From the NCBI GenBank assembly GCA_011525095.1, contig WTIV01000030.1, forward strand, positions 1 to 16,884: a DNA stretch of 16,884 nucleotides, given 5' to 3'. Each line of letters starts with the position of its first letter. Position 1 is the first letter of the stretch. This document shows, piece after piece, positions 9,101 to 15,687 of this stretch. Source of the DNA: Methanobacteriota archaeon (GTDB lineage Archaea; Thermoplasmatota; Poseidoniia; Poseidoniales; Poseidoniaceae). Under the pieces are notes generated by a model. The model had not been told where the DNA came from. It ran no database searches and was given only the letters and a program-made list of their open reading frames with translations. Both the position numbers and the translations under genes were made by a program.

Positions 9101-10920
9101 ATTCTCCTGCCGTCTACGACTTGGATTGTATTAGTGAAAACAGATGGGTAGTAGAGTTGGGAGGTTCTAATTCCTCTTCTTACTCTTTTGAGCCACTGGA
9201 TATTTTGGAATATCTCCCCATGCAAGTAAGATTGTATGTCCCACCCGTAACAGATGGTTTGCCTGCGGCAGGAGCCACAGATTCGATAACTTGCTCTGTT
9301 ACGAGTCAGACAGATCTGTCATTAAACATATCAGAAACAGTAACTCTGACGGTAAAGGCACTCGAATCGTTTTCGACTGATTTGATAGACCATGAGGGAA
9401 TTCCGGTTGGTCCTGCTACAACCGCTAGAGATGTGAATGTAGACACGGCAGAGAGGTTGAATCTATCATTAATCATAGAAAATACTGGTAACTCTCCTTT
9501 GGACTTAACCGTCAGATTAAATCCCGAACTTACCACTTGGACTATTCAAGTTCGTACGGATTCTCAAACCAATAACAGAGAGGTAACAATTGAAATTCTT
9601 CCGGGACAAACGGGCGAGGTTGAGTTCGAAATTATAGTCTCCCCAGTTGCCGAAAGGAATGATGAGAACCGTCTAGTGATAAAGACCAGTCAGGATGTAT
9701 CTAATTTCATTATCAATGAAACAACTCTCGTGGTTAAGGATGAAATTGGTCTTGTGATTTCACCACCAACAAATGGAACACTGGATGTCACACCTAATGG
9801 TGAATTCACCTACACGACGTTATTGATAGAGAATACCGGGAATTCTCAAATCGGTTTGGAATGGTCAAACTCACTGCCCTTGGATGGATGGGAGGTAGGA
9901 TTTGCTGCTCCTCCAACTATCTTGGGGCCTAGGGAAAGTAGCGAAATAATCGTAGGAATCAAAGCACCAGTGAATGAGTTAACATCTACCACATTTGATA
10001 TTGGAATTTATGTAACTATCAATAACGGCTTTGAGACACTACAAGTCTCAGAAAGTTACCCCGTCAAGGTCGAAGCCGGGGCCTTTTGCTCGATAGAATA
10101 CGATGAGGAGTCTAGACCTCTACTAGGTATCGATCGCAACGACAATTCAGTGCAAACAATCACGATTAGAAATATTGGAAATGTACCTCTAGATTCAACA
10201 CTAATTGCAACTATTGATGCTAATGACTGGGATGTAAAACTATCGAAGGGAGAAATCTCAAATTTAGCACCAGGTGAATCAGTAGATGCAGATGTTAAAG
10301 TTGAGACTAATGATAACACAAAGGCAGGAATTGAAGAACTAACCTTGTCATGTGGCTCAGCCACAGCAACGCTGGAAATAAGCGTAAAGAATACACAATC
10401 ACAAGGTGGGCTATTTGGCATTGTTTCTCCGACTGTTGGTTATTCTGTAATTGCGGCTTTGATTCTTGGTGTTGCAATTATTGCTAGGAGAATCAAGAAG
10501 TCTGCACCAAGAGACACATCTGGAGAGGATTTGGTGGCGCCTGATGCTCATTCTATTCCTGATGACGGTGCTAGAATGAGGGCAGTCATGGATTCAGTAG
10601 TAGGACAGGAATCACTAGCCAGCGGCGGTGTTTCTGCGGAAGAAATAGCAGATGCATTGGCTAAATCAATTCCTAGTTTGCCTCCACCTTCTGCCCCCGG
10701 AATGGTGCCACAAGGAAGGCCTCCAAGCGCAGTACCTGCTGGCCGCCCGCCTGCAGTAATTCCTCAAGGAAGACCACCTGCGCCAGCGCCTCAGCCTCTA
10801 CAAGCACCTGCTCCACAAGTTGGACCGCCTTTGCCACCGGGTGGTTTACCCCCGGGTTGGACAATGGAACAATGGCAATATTACGGCCATCAGTGGTTAG
10901 CCCAACAAGGCCAACAGTGA
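6151..10920 (+). CDS. Large membrane-anchored subtilisin-family (S8) ecto-protease
   Basis: A 1589-residue secreted serine protease, probably digesting proteins outside the cell. The start is ATG 6151, giving a signal peptide (MLAQRRTLIILAILLLAPLSTA). Residues ~25-245 look like a propeptide. The catalytic domain has Asp261 (TDTGID), His295 (GGHGTHV) and Ser486 (SGSSQAT, where most relatives have GTSMAT). The oxyanion-hole Asn is replaced by Asp394 in SAGDD. Residues ~575-690 resemble the beta-barrel after the catalytic domain in KP-43-type subtilases (ETRLVNDLDLKLTAPDG, NNIERIKI). A CARDB-like domain follows at ~700-795, then at least four Ig-like NEW3/CARDB-type units marked by NTGNS, NIGNS or NIGNV near residues 982, 1111, 1228 and 1341. 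A transmembrane helix at ~1430-1449 is followed by RRIKK, so the 140-residue tail should be cytoplasmic. The tail has three GRPP repeats and ends with an aromatic motif. It stands alone after gap, and adk follows by 26 bases. Confidence 0.93.
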   Translation: MLAQRRTLIILAILLLAPLSTASDNPIDVEVSEREIAAANWHAIQPIDTSQSSLKSLDYTIQLESGSFDPLTDDLPKSRLDDSNDYRTTGMAIIQLKHHTGTLLYDIVDEYNLFILDNLGSSNWLVRLSHPDDLVNLQSDESVRWAGAMMPGWRVSESVDRTTDFISLIPAPDLKASSLEILAMDLVSMGADEAWCGLHLCEVKGYPNLESIARDGRIIWAEKAHEIRLTNAVAGAIVGIPELKNSSLGLDGSGEKITFTDTGIDQDHPDIFGRIAGVYTQYGLDPNPADTNGGHGTHVAITLAGDGTGDSSAEGIAPGAYIVAYALEHNPTGIFGRIGSIYDMLNHAEQEGSRVAVNAWGLNGNYGAYTADSRSVDVFVNDNPEFLPIFSAGDDPSQNSSSVMAPSTAKNVLSVGASTTNPSGSVANFSSLGPSLDGRVKPDVVAPGVAICSGRAEEAAIPVGTNCGSGNHANGNGMYMSLSGSSQATAVAGGSVSLIREFIREDVGITTPTAALLKAATINGAVDLGTPNIPNSEEGWGQVSVAGSVMPEYGGNLLSTYHDNSRTLNAGFSTLYQFDLDPTSGIEITLAWTDVAGSANAPQGETRLVNDLDLKLTAPDGTVYKGNVFVNGFSTPNGVHDSVNNIERIKISPNSVLPSGKWQLTVNHAGGLEQAYALVVTADATLDEKADLIVFDGSIFPSSASPLQNDLITLRLSWLNQGTSDAGQFKVKLEDLTEGTTVFEGTRQSLDAGQVDSITIYHSFTSTGDHDMRLTVDVESQIDEINDELSGVNNNVEEMTISVSALGVRLVALDENGQENVNMVNHTINPSESEGYTWPVVLKHEGTGQQSVKLQLSQVQIPHPIRDDLLLPPEDTWSRTSDLSGPFTLSPMGQSGDSIYLNITMTDDDADLSGQTKRFAMAGTYVMDVTAKYSNNPTVKHTIRLKLVVEEVKDVQVAPAGTTGLEAVPGGNTAFSISVRNIGNSPAVYDLDCISENRWVVELGGSNSSSYSFEPLDILEYLPMQVRLYVPPVTDGLPAAGATDSITCSVTSQTDLSLNISETVTLTVKALESFSTDLIDHEGIPVGPATTARDVNVDTAERLNLSLIIENTGNSPLDLTVRLNPELTTWTIQVRTDSQTNNREVTIEILPGQTGEVEFEIIVSPVAERNDENRLVIKTSQDVSNFIINETTLVVKDEIGLVISPPTNGTLDVTPNGEFTYTTLLIENTGNSQIGLEWSNSLPLDGWEVGFAAPPTILGPRESSEIIVGIKAPVNELTSTTFDIGIYVTINNGFETLQVSESYPVKVEAGAFCSIEYDEESRPLLGIDRNDNSVQTITIRNIGNVPLDSTLIATIDANDWDVKLSKGEISNLAPGESVDADVKVETNDNTKAGIEELTLSCGSATATLEISVKNTQSQGGLFGIVSPTVGYSVIAALILGVAIIARRIKKSAPRDTSGEDLVAPDAHSIPDDGARMRAVMDSVVGQESLASGGVSAEEIADALAKSIPSLPPPSAPGMVPQGRPPSAVPAGRPPAVIPQGRPPAPAPQPLQAPAPQVGPPLPPGGLPPGWTMEQWQYYGHQWLAQQGQQ
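10705..10785 (+). repeat. Three in-frame 27-base repeats in the protease tail
   Basis: Three consecutive nine-residue units, VPQGRPPSA, VPAGRPPAV and IPQGRPPAP, lie in the predicted cytoplasmic tail of the protease. The period is exact at protein level, while the DNA differs at wobble and other positions. They continue into a wider Pro/Ala/Gln-rich stretch that ends at PPGW. Confidence 0.85.
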
Positions 10921-10946
10921 AAACAGAAGCAGTTTACGCCCGAGGC

Positions 10947-11579
10947 ATGGAGAGCATAGTTTTGTTCGGTCCTCCAGGGGCTGGAAAAGGAACTCAAGCA
11001 CAGCGAATCATGGATTCAACAGGCTTACCTCAGGTAAGCACTGGGGACATGCTTAGAGCCGCAGTTTCTGCAGGAACTCCTACCGGCATAGAGGCGAAAA
11101 AATACATGGATGCCGGGCAATTGGTACCAGACCAAGTGATAATCGACCTCATCAAGGACAGAATTAAGGAACCTGATGCAAAAAAAGGCGTGATGTTTGA
11201 TGGTTTTCCCCGTACTGTGCCACAGGCTGAGGCATTAGCAGACATCACAACAGTTTCACACGTAATTTCAATCGAGGTTCCTGATGAGAGAATCGTAGAT
11301 CGGATTTGCGGCAGGTACACATGTGCTGTCTGTGGTGCAGTTTACCATGACTCTTTCAAGCCAACATCCAAAGATGGGACTTGTGATTCGTGTGGCGGTA
11401 ATGAATTCAAGCGACGTGCTGACGATAATGCAGAAACTGTGATGAGTCGACTAGAAGCATATCATAATCAGACATCACCTCTAGCAGATTGGTACGACTC
11501 TAAAGGAATCTTCCATGTGATAAATGGTGATAGGGCCATTAATTTAATCACAAACGACATTCTTGATGCATTGAAGTGA
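10947..11579 (+). CDS. adk: Adenylate kinase, long form with zinc-binding LID
   Basis: Catalyses ATP + AMP = 2 ADP in the cytoplasm, keeping adenylate pools balanced. The 210-residue product has the P-loop GPPGAGKGT at residues 8-16, STGDMLR in the AMP-binding region, DGFPRT at about 85-90, and a LID with four cysteines (126, 129 in CAVC and 146, 149 in CDSC), which bind zinc in this subgroup. The start is ATG 10947, since MESIVLFGPPGAGKGT matches the family; the open frame extends upstream to 10857, inside the protease gene. This is the bacterial-style nucleoside monophosphate kinase family member, not the short archaeal AdkA type. It lies 26 bases after the protease stop and 9 bases before rnp4, suggesting one transcript with the genes that follow. 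Confidence 0.95.
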   Translation: MESIVLFGPPGAGKGTQAQRIMDSTGLPQVSTGDMLRAAVSAGTPTGIEAKKYMDAGQLVPDQVIIDLIKDRIKEPDAKKGVMFDGFPRTVPQAEALADITTVSHVISIEVPDERIVDRICGRYTCAVCGAVYHDSFKPTSKDGTCDSCGGNEFKRRADDNAETVMSRLEAYHNQTSPLADWYDSKGIFHVINGDRAINLITNDILDALK

Positions 11580-11588
11580 GTTGTAAGC

Positions 11589-11930
11589 ATGAGTCGCAGA
11601 AGATCACGTTCGGGCGCAAAAAAGCAGCGCAGAGAATCTGCTTTAGAAGCCCAAACTCACCTATCTTCAGTCATTTCTGATGTATCAATGCCAATGATAG
11701 CACGAACTAATGCAGCCAAGCATCTGGTTAGGACTTCAACTCGGAATCGACTTCCTCTACCGGTTTCTCACAGGCATTGGATTTGCAGAGGATGCACAAG
11801 CCTATTGATTCCTGGTACCACAGCTAAGGTAAGAATCCGAGAAGGTCAGCGTATCACCACTTGCCTAGAATGCGGGACAATCAAGCGGCTCGGCGGTGGG
11901 CCAAAGTACAATCGGGGGTGGAAAAATTAG
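11589..11930 (+). CDS. rnp4: RNase P protein component 4 (Rpp21/Rpr2 family)
   Basis: A protein subunit of archaeal RNase P, which trims the 5' leader of precursor tRNAs. The 113-residue product has a basic N-terminus (MSRRRSRSGAKKQRR), a helical region ending before residue 65, and a zinc ribbon with two CxxC pairs (ICRGC and TCLEC). The phrase LLIPGTTAKVRI between them is the characteristic Rpp21 signature. Archaeal Rpp21 pairs with Rpp29 on the RNA specificity domain. The 3' end overlaps the next gene, which encodes a YhbY-type RNA-binding protein. The two are neighbours in many archaea, supporting both calls. The start ATG 11589 is the only sensible one, nine bases after adk. Confidence 0.93.
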   Translation: MSRRRSRSGAKKQRRESALEAQTHLSSVISDVSMPMIARTNAAKHLVRTSTRNRLPLPVSHRHWICRGCTSLLIPGTTAKVRIREGQRITTCLECGTIKRLGGGPKYNRGWKN

Positions 11931-12195
11931 CGACATCCCTGAAAGAATAAAACGACAGGCAATGGATAGAGATTTCCAACCCAGTGTTCGCATTGGCAAA
12001 ACAGGAATAACTCCAAACATAGTCGAAGAAATTCGTGTTCAACTCAAGAAACGAAAGTTGGTAAAAATCAAGATTAACAAAGGAATCTATGAAAGGGATT
12101 CTCGAACCCAAGTCTGGGACTACTTAGCCGATGAAACATCATCAGTGATTGTTCTTGCTAGGGGAAATGTTGGGGTTCTTTGGTCTCAATCTTGA
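11896..12195 (+). CDS. CRS1/YhbY-domain RNA-binding protein
   Basis: A 99-residue single-domain protein of the CRS1-YhbY (CRM) family, linked in bacteria and plastids to large-subunit assembly and intron splicing. The core reads PSVRIGKTGITPNIVEEI, with the family's exposed GxxG-type loop (GKTG), followed by a basic helix (QLKKRKLVKIKI) and a C-terminal strand (SSVIVLARG). The start is uncertain. GTG 11896 overlaps rnp4 by 35 bases and keeps the full first helix (ISDIPERIKRQAM). ATG 11962 would remove most of that helix. A purine-rich GGGGGTGG sits around 11914-11921, just before an ATT at 11926, so an unusual start there cannot be excluded. The neighbour rnp4 fits an RNA-processing role. Confidence 0.85.
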   Translation: MGQSTIGGGKISDIPERIKRQAMDRDFQPSVRIGKTGITPNIVEEIRVQLKKRKLVKIKINKGIYERDSRTQVWDYLADETSSVIVLARGNVGVLWSQS

Positions 12196-12232
12196 CCTAA
12201 CACTCATAGAGGCGAGGTATCTCCCGGCAAAC

Positions 12233-13906
12233 ATGCGTACCAACCGTATCCTAAATCGACACCCTTCGCAGTGGATTTCTCTACTTGCTTTAGTTGGTGC
12301 TGGGTTAATGGCATTCATCACTAGCACAAACGCTGGCGGAGGGGCAACTGTAGACATCGGTATCTCTCTGAAAGATGGACTAGGTAAGGAACCAGTTTGG
12401 GTAGGTTTAGGAATACTATTGTTCGTTTATGCACTTATCATTACCGAGGTTGTTCACAGAACTCTGGCTGCTGCTGTTGGTGGACTTGCAGCTATTGTAG
12501 CATTGAACCATTACAAGGCTGGTTCCGCACTTTCCCTGGCAGAAACTACGACTCTAATCGAGTGGGAAACTATTGGTCTACTCCTTGGAATGATGGTTAT
12601 GGTTGGGATTATCTCTCACACCGGAATTTTCGAGTGGTTTGCAGTTCAAGCATACAAAAAGAGCAACGGCAATGTTTGGACTTTGGTTGTAATTCTGTGC
12701 GCAGTTACTGCGGTTTTGTCTGCATTCCTTGACAATGTAACTACAATGTTACTGCTTACTCCAGTTACGATACAACTTGCCCGTGTACTCGACCTAAACC
12801 CAATTCCGCTGTTGATTGCTGAAGTACTGTTTTCAAACATTGGTGGGGCAGCAACTATGATTGGTGACCCTCCAAATATCATCATTGGTTCAATGATGAG
12901 TGAATCTGCAATTGCAAATACAGATTATCCTCATTTGGCAAGTGACGGTGTATCTTTCAACGACTTCATTATTGAATTGGCTCCTGGAATTATGTTGACC
13001 ATTGTTCCAACTTTCATGATGTTGAAGTGGATGTATGCAGAGGAATTTTCTGGCGAGAGAATCCGTGATGTAGAAGAACTCGAATCCAAATATGGAGTAA
13101 AGGATGCCAAGATGCTAAAGACCTCAGGGACGGTTCTAATTCTAGTAATTCTAGGGTTTTTCCTAAATCCAGTCTTACACATTCCTGTTTCATGGGTTGC
13201 TTTAGTTGGGGCAGTAGTAATGCTACTGGTAACCGATAGACACGACCTTGAAGAACCATTAGAGAAAGTAGAATGGACAACTCTCATTTTCTTCGCTGGT
13301 CTGTTTGTACTGATTCACTCATTACAACACTTAGGAGTTATTTCTTGGATCGGTGACCAGGTCGAATCAGCGATTAGTTACTTCGACCCTGACTACCAAT
13401 TCGTTGCAGCCCTGGTGATTATTTTGTGGGTTAGCGCAATCGCATCTGCATTTATCGATAACATTCCATACACTATTACGATGATTCCAGTCGTATTGCA
13501 AATCGCTGACTCACTCTCTCTTGACTTGGGTCCACTAATTTGGGCATTAGCCTTCGGAGCATGCCTTGGTGGCAACGGAACTCTGATTGGTGCATCTGCT
13601 AACGTGGTTACAGCAGGTATGAGCGAAGAGGCAGGATATCCGATTTCGTTCAATGAATTCTTCAAAGCAGGTTTCCCTGTGATGCTAATGACAGTCTCAA
13701 TCATAACTGGATACGTTGTCATGGTTTACTGGGTTGCTGAGGTCTGGAAGTTTGTGTTCCTTGCAATAGCTTTGCTAGGAATCGTTTGGCAGTACTACAA
13801 CGGTAAGAGCAAAGGAAAGAATTGGGCAGAAGCATTAGTCGATGATGAATCGATTATTGATCTCACAATTGGTGCATTGCCAACAAAGGATAGCGAAGAA
13901 GAGTGA
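12233..13906 (+). CDS. ArsB/NhaD-type ion transporter (12 or so membrane segments)
   Basis: A 557-residue polytopic membrane protein of the ion transporter superfamily that includes ArsB, NhaD and the P protein. Two related halves carry the paired signatures of the group: DNVTT at 167-171 with SNIGGAATMIGDPPN at 201-215, and IDNIPYT at 408-414 with GGNGTLIGASANV at 446-458. These form the opposed re-entrant hairpins of the substrate site. The substrate cannot be read from sequence: Na+/H+ exchange (NhaD-like), an oxyanion, or an organic anion are all possible. The sea habitat inferred for the organism makes sodium exchange plausible. The start is ATG 12233 (MRTNRILNRH, then the first hydrophobic segment); the open frame starts earlier, inside the YhbY gene. 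It ends 62 bases before the zinc-ribbon gene. Confidence 0.9.
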   Translation: MRTNRILNRHPSQWISLLALVGAGLMAFITSTNAGGGATVDIGISLKDGLGKEPVWVGLGILLFVYALIITEVVHRTLAAAVGGLAAIVALNHYKAGSALSLAETTTLIEWETIGLLLGMMVMVGIISHTGIFEWFAVQAYKKSNGNVWTLVVILCAVTAVLSAFLDNVTTMLLLTPVTIQLARVLDLNPIPLLIAEVLFSNIGGAATMIGDPPNIIIGSMMSESAIANTDYPHLASDGVSFNDFIIELAPGIMLTIVPTFMMLKWMYAEEFSGERIRDVEELESKYGVKDAKMLKTSGTVLILVILGFFLNPVLHIPVSWVALVGAVVMLLVTDRHDLEEPLEKVEWTTLIFFAGLFVLIHSLQHLGVISWIGDQVESAISYFDPDYQFVAALVIILWVSAIASAFIDNIPYTITMIPVVLQIADSLSLDLGPLIWALAFGACLGGNGTLIGASANVVTAGMSEEAGYPISFNEFFKAGFPVMLMTVSIITGYVVMVYWVAEVWKFVFLAIALLGIVWQYYNGKSKGKNWAEALVDDESIIDLTIGALPTKDSEEE

Positions 13907-13914
13907 TTAACACT

Positions 13915-13960
13915 CAAAGGTGCGGTGTGTTCAAAGGTTGCTTGCCTTTGTCTCACCTTG
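13915..13960 (+). other. Nested hairpin in the leader of the zinc-ribbon/TPR gene
   Basis: CAAAGG at 13932-13937 pairs with CCTTTG at 13945-13950 over a seven-base loop. CAAAGGTG at 13915-13922 pairs with CACCTTG at 13954-13960 with one bulged A. Together they fill most of the gap between the transporter stop and the next ATG. The structure could act on translation of the downstream gene or on transcript ends. It is read by eye and unproven. Confidence 0.4.
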
Positions 13961-13968
13961 GCGGTAAC

Positions 13969-15384
13969 ATGCAAGAGTGCAGAGTTTGCGGTTTACTCTT
14001 CCTCGGTGGAGGTGCTTGCCCAACGTGCGGTTCCCAGGTCGCGATGGACATCACTGTGGACGACATAGTGATGGATGACGAGACAATTCCAGGCTTGGAA
14101 GAAATCGCTGATGCAATCGGTGACGCTACACTTGATGTCGACAAATCAGAGGTCCTACCTTTCGGTTTGGGTGCAAAAGCCGAGGTGATTGAATCATCAC
14201 TCCCGTTCGGAGTAGGATCGTTTACATCTGAAGTAAATGAAGTCTCAATTCCTTATTCACACTCTGATGTTGATTCAGAAGTCTCTGAAGAGAAAATTCA
14301 AATCGATTCTGTTGAAACCAAATCTGTTATTGTAGAACAAACAAGTCCTGATGAATTTGTTGAAACAAATGAGCAAACACCCGTTTTCGAGGAAACAAGT
14401 AGTGAATTGCCTGAGGCAACTGTTGTAACACCCACTGCTAACCACAAATCTACTGGGCATGTCGACGAAGATGCTCAGGTTGAAATTTACGATGGGCTTG
14501 TCGTCCCCTCGTCTACAGACATCCCATCATCAAAAGATTCGATAGAACTTGATACCAATGAATCTTCGGTTCCAGTAGAGTCTTCAGGCGCTCAACCTAC
14601 AAGGGTCGTAGCAGATGTGCCACAGATGGGCCTCGATGCTAAACAGGGAACTGATTTCACTGAAACTACATTGGCCGAAGGGGTCCCTGATATGTGGAAG
14701 ATAGATGCGGCTGAGGTCGATATGGATGCCATATATTCGCAAGAAGAGCAAATTGTTGAAGTCAATTTTGACAACGATTTGGATTCAGGAGATGTTCAGG
14801 TATCATTTGACGACTTTCATCACTCACCTGTAGAAGAATCGATGGCATCTGATGATGATGCCCCGCAACTTCATCCTGCGAAAGCACTGGCAGTAGAATC
14901 ATCGGGGCAACCAGAGATCAGTAGCATGGTAAACACTGCATTTGAACATATAGCGAATTCATCCTGGATGCAAGCAGCCCAGATACTTTCTACAGCTTCA
15001 AATAACAGGCCTAATGACCCTGCGATATTGAATAACTTGGGTCTTTCCCTACTTCAATCGGCATTAGAAATGGATTCAAAGAACGACCCGATGTCATCCT
15101 CTCAATATGAGGCAGCAATCATGGCCTTGCGCCAGGGGGCGAAATTAGACGCTAGCAACAATACTATCCTCCTCAATCTATCACACGCTTTGTTGGTTAG
15201 TGGCCGTGCTGAAAAAGCACTGAAAGTTATCAACGTATTACGCAGTCGTGAGGCGAATAATCTTGAGGTTGAAAATACTCTAGGAGCCTGCTTAATTCAA
15301 CTCGGTCGTGATGAAGAAGCACAGTCTATCTTACAACCATTTTCTTCAGACGCCATAGTAGCTGGGAACCTGTCTTTGATTTGA
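13969..15384 (+). CDS. Zinc-ribbon protein with long acidic linker and C-terminal TPR domain
   Basis: A 471-residue protein with no enzyme signature. The first 22 residues form a compact zinc ribbon: Cys4, Cys7, Cys17 and Cys20 (CRVC and CPTC). Residues ~25-320 are low in complexity, acidic and rich in Ser, Thr, Val and Glu, with a repeated LPFG(L/V)G near the start, so they are likely unstructured. Residues ~325-465 are tetratricopeptide repeats (DPAILNNLGLSLLQSA; NTILLNLSHALLVSGRAEKALKVI; NLEVENTLGACLIQLGRDEEAQSIL). There is no signal peptide or membrane segment, so it should be cytoplasmic. It probably works as an adaptor or assembly platform; the partner is unknown. The start is ATG 13969, where the zinc ribbon begins; the open frame reaches back to 13903, overlapping the transporter stop. 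It is the last protein gene before the 23S promoter. Confidence 0.85.
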   Translation: MQECRVCGLLFLGGGACPTCGSQVAMDITVDDIVMDDETIPGLEEIADAIGDATLDVDKSEVLPFGLGAKAEVIESSLPFGVGSFTSEVNEVSIPYSHSDVDSEVSEEKIQIDSVETKSVIVEQTSPDEFVETNEQTPVFEETSSELPEATVVTPTANHKSTGHVDEDAQVEIYDGLVVPSSTDIPSSKDSIELDTNESSVPVESSGAQPTRVVADVPQMGLDAKQGTDFTETTLAEGVPDMWKIDAAEVDMDAIYSQEEQIVEVNFDNDLDSGDVQVSFDDFHHSPVEESMASDDDAPQLHPAKALAVESSGQPEISSMVNTAFEHIANSSWMQAAQILSTASNNRPNDPAILNNLGLSLLQSALEMDSKNDPMSSSQYEAAIMALRQGAKLDASNNTILLNLSHALLVSGRAEKALKVINVLRSREANNLEVENTLGACLIQLGRDEEAQSILQPFSSDAIVAGNLSLI

Positions 15385-15409
15385 GCAATATTCCCGCTTA
15401 AGGATAAAA

Positions 15410-15424
15410 TGGCATAATATGCCA
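15410..15424. repeat. Inverted repeat TGGCATA-A-TATGCCA upstream of the 23S promoter
   Basis: Two perfect seven-base arms around one A, centred 33 bases before the middle of the TATA-like box and 26 bases after the stop of the TPR gene. This is the shape of a dimeric transcription-factor site. It could also end the TPR transcript as a weak hairpin. The core ATGCCA/TGGCAT recurs in the 23S leader. Confidence 0.6.
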
Positions 15425-15445
15425 AATTATATGCAAAAAATAATA

Positions 15446-15454
15446 CTTATAAAC
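15446..15454 (+). promoter_or_regulatory. TATA-like box of the 23S rRNA gene
   Basis: CTTATAAAC stands in an A/T-rich stretch preceded by an A-run (15435-15440) that could serve as a BRE. Archaeal spacing puts the RNA start about 25 bases on, near 15475-15480. No 16S or tRNA lies between the TPR gene and 23S, so this is the natural promoter for 23S. Confidence 0.65.
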
Positions 15455-15475
15455 GTGTTACTGCGAGTATGTTAT

Positions 15476-15687
15476 GTCGCAACTCTCCAACCCATATGTT
15501 CCACTTCGAGTACGATGACTTGATATAGGGGAGGTAGGTCGGGTGGTTGCTTATGCACCCGGGCATGCCAATGTGTCTGGGGAAGTGACTAGAAGGGCCG
15601 CCCTGCGGGGAGACGGTCTTTCCATGATGTCTAAATTGGCATGACTGGATACCGAAGGGTTACTCGCACAGGTGTGGTACATACACA
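15476..15687 (+). other. Structured 5' leader of the 23S transcript
   Basis: About 210 bases without an open frame lie between the predicted RNA start and mature 23S. Three helices can be seen. CCCATAT (15491-15497) can pair with ATATAGGG (15523-15530). CGGGTG (15540-15545) pairs with CACCCG (15556-15561). CATGCCAAT (15564-15572) pairs with ATTGGCATG (15635-15643), enclosing GAAGGGCCG (15592-15600) paired with CGGTCTTTC (15614-15622), capped by CCC-TGCG-GGG. It is probably the 5' external spacer, including part of the 23S processing stem, whose other strand would lie beyond the window. I found no tRNA, 5S or SRP RNA signature in it. Confidence 0.6.

Noticed and set aside
10857..10946. 30-residue N-terminal extension of adenylate kinase
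   Set aside because: It is an out-of-frame read of the protease tail; the family start MESIVLFGPPG is at 10947.
12149..12232. 28-residue N-terminal extension of the transporter
   Set aside because: It lies partly within the YhbY gene and reads as a second hydrophobic stretch unrelated to the family; ATG 12233 gives a natural N-terminus.
15476..15687. SRP RNA, tRNA, 5S rRNA or C/D box RNA in the 23S leader
   Set aside because: There is no T-arm motif, no SRP helix 8 motif and no 5S signature. ATGATG-like boxes occur, but no matching D box was found.
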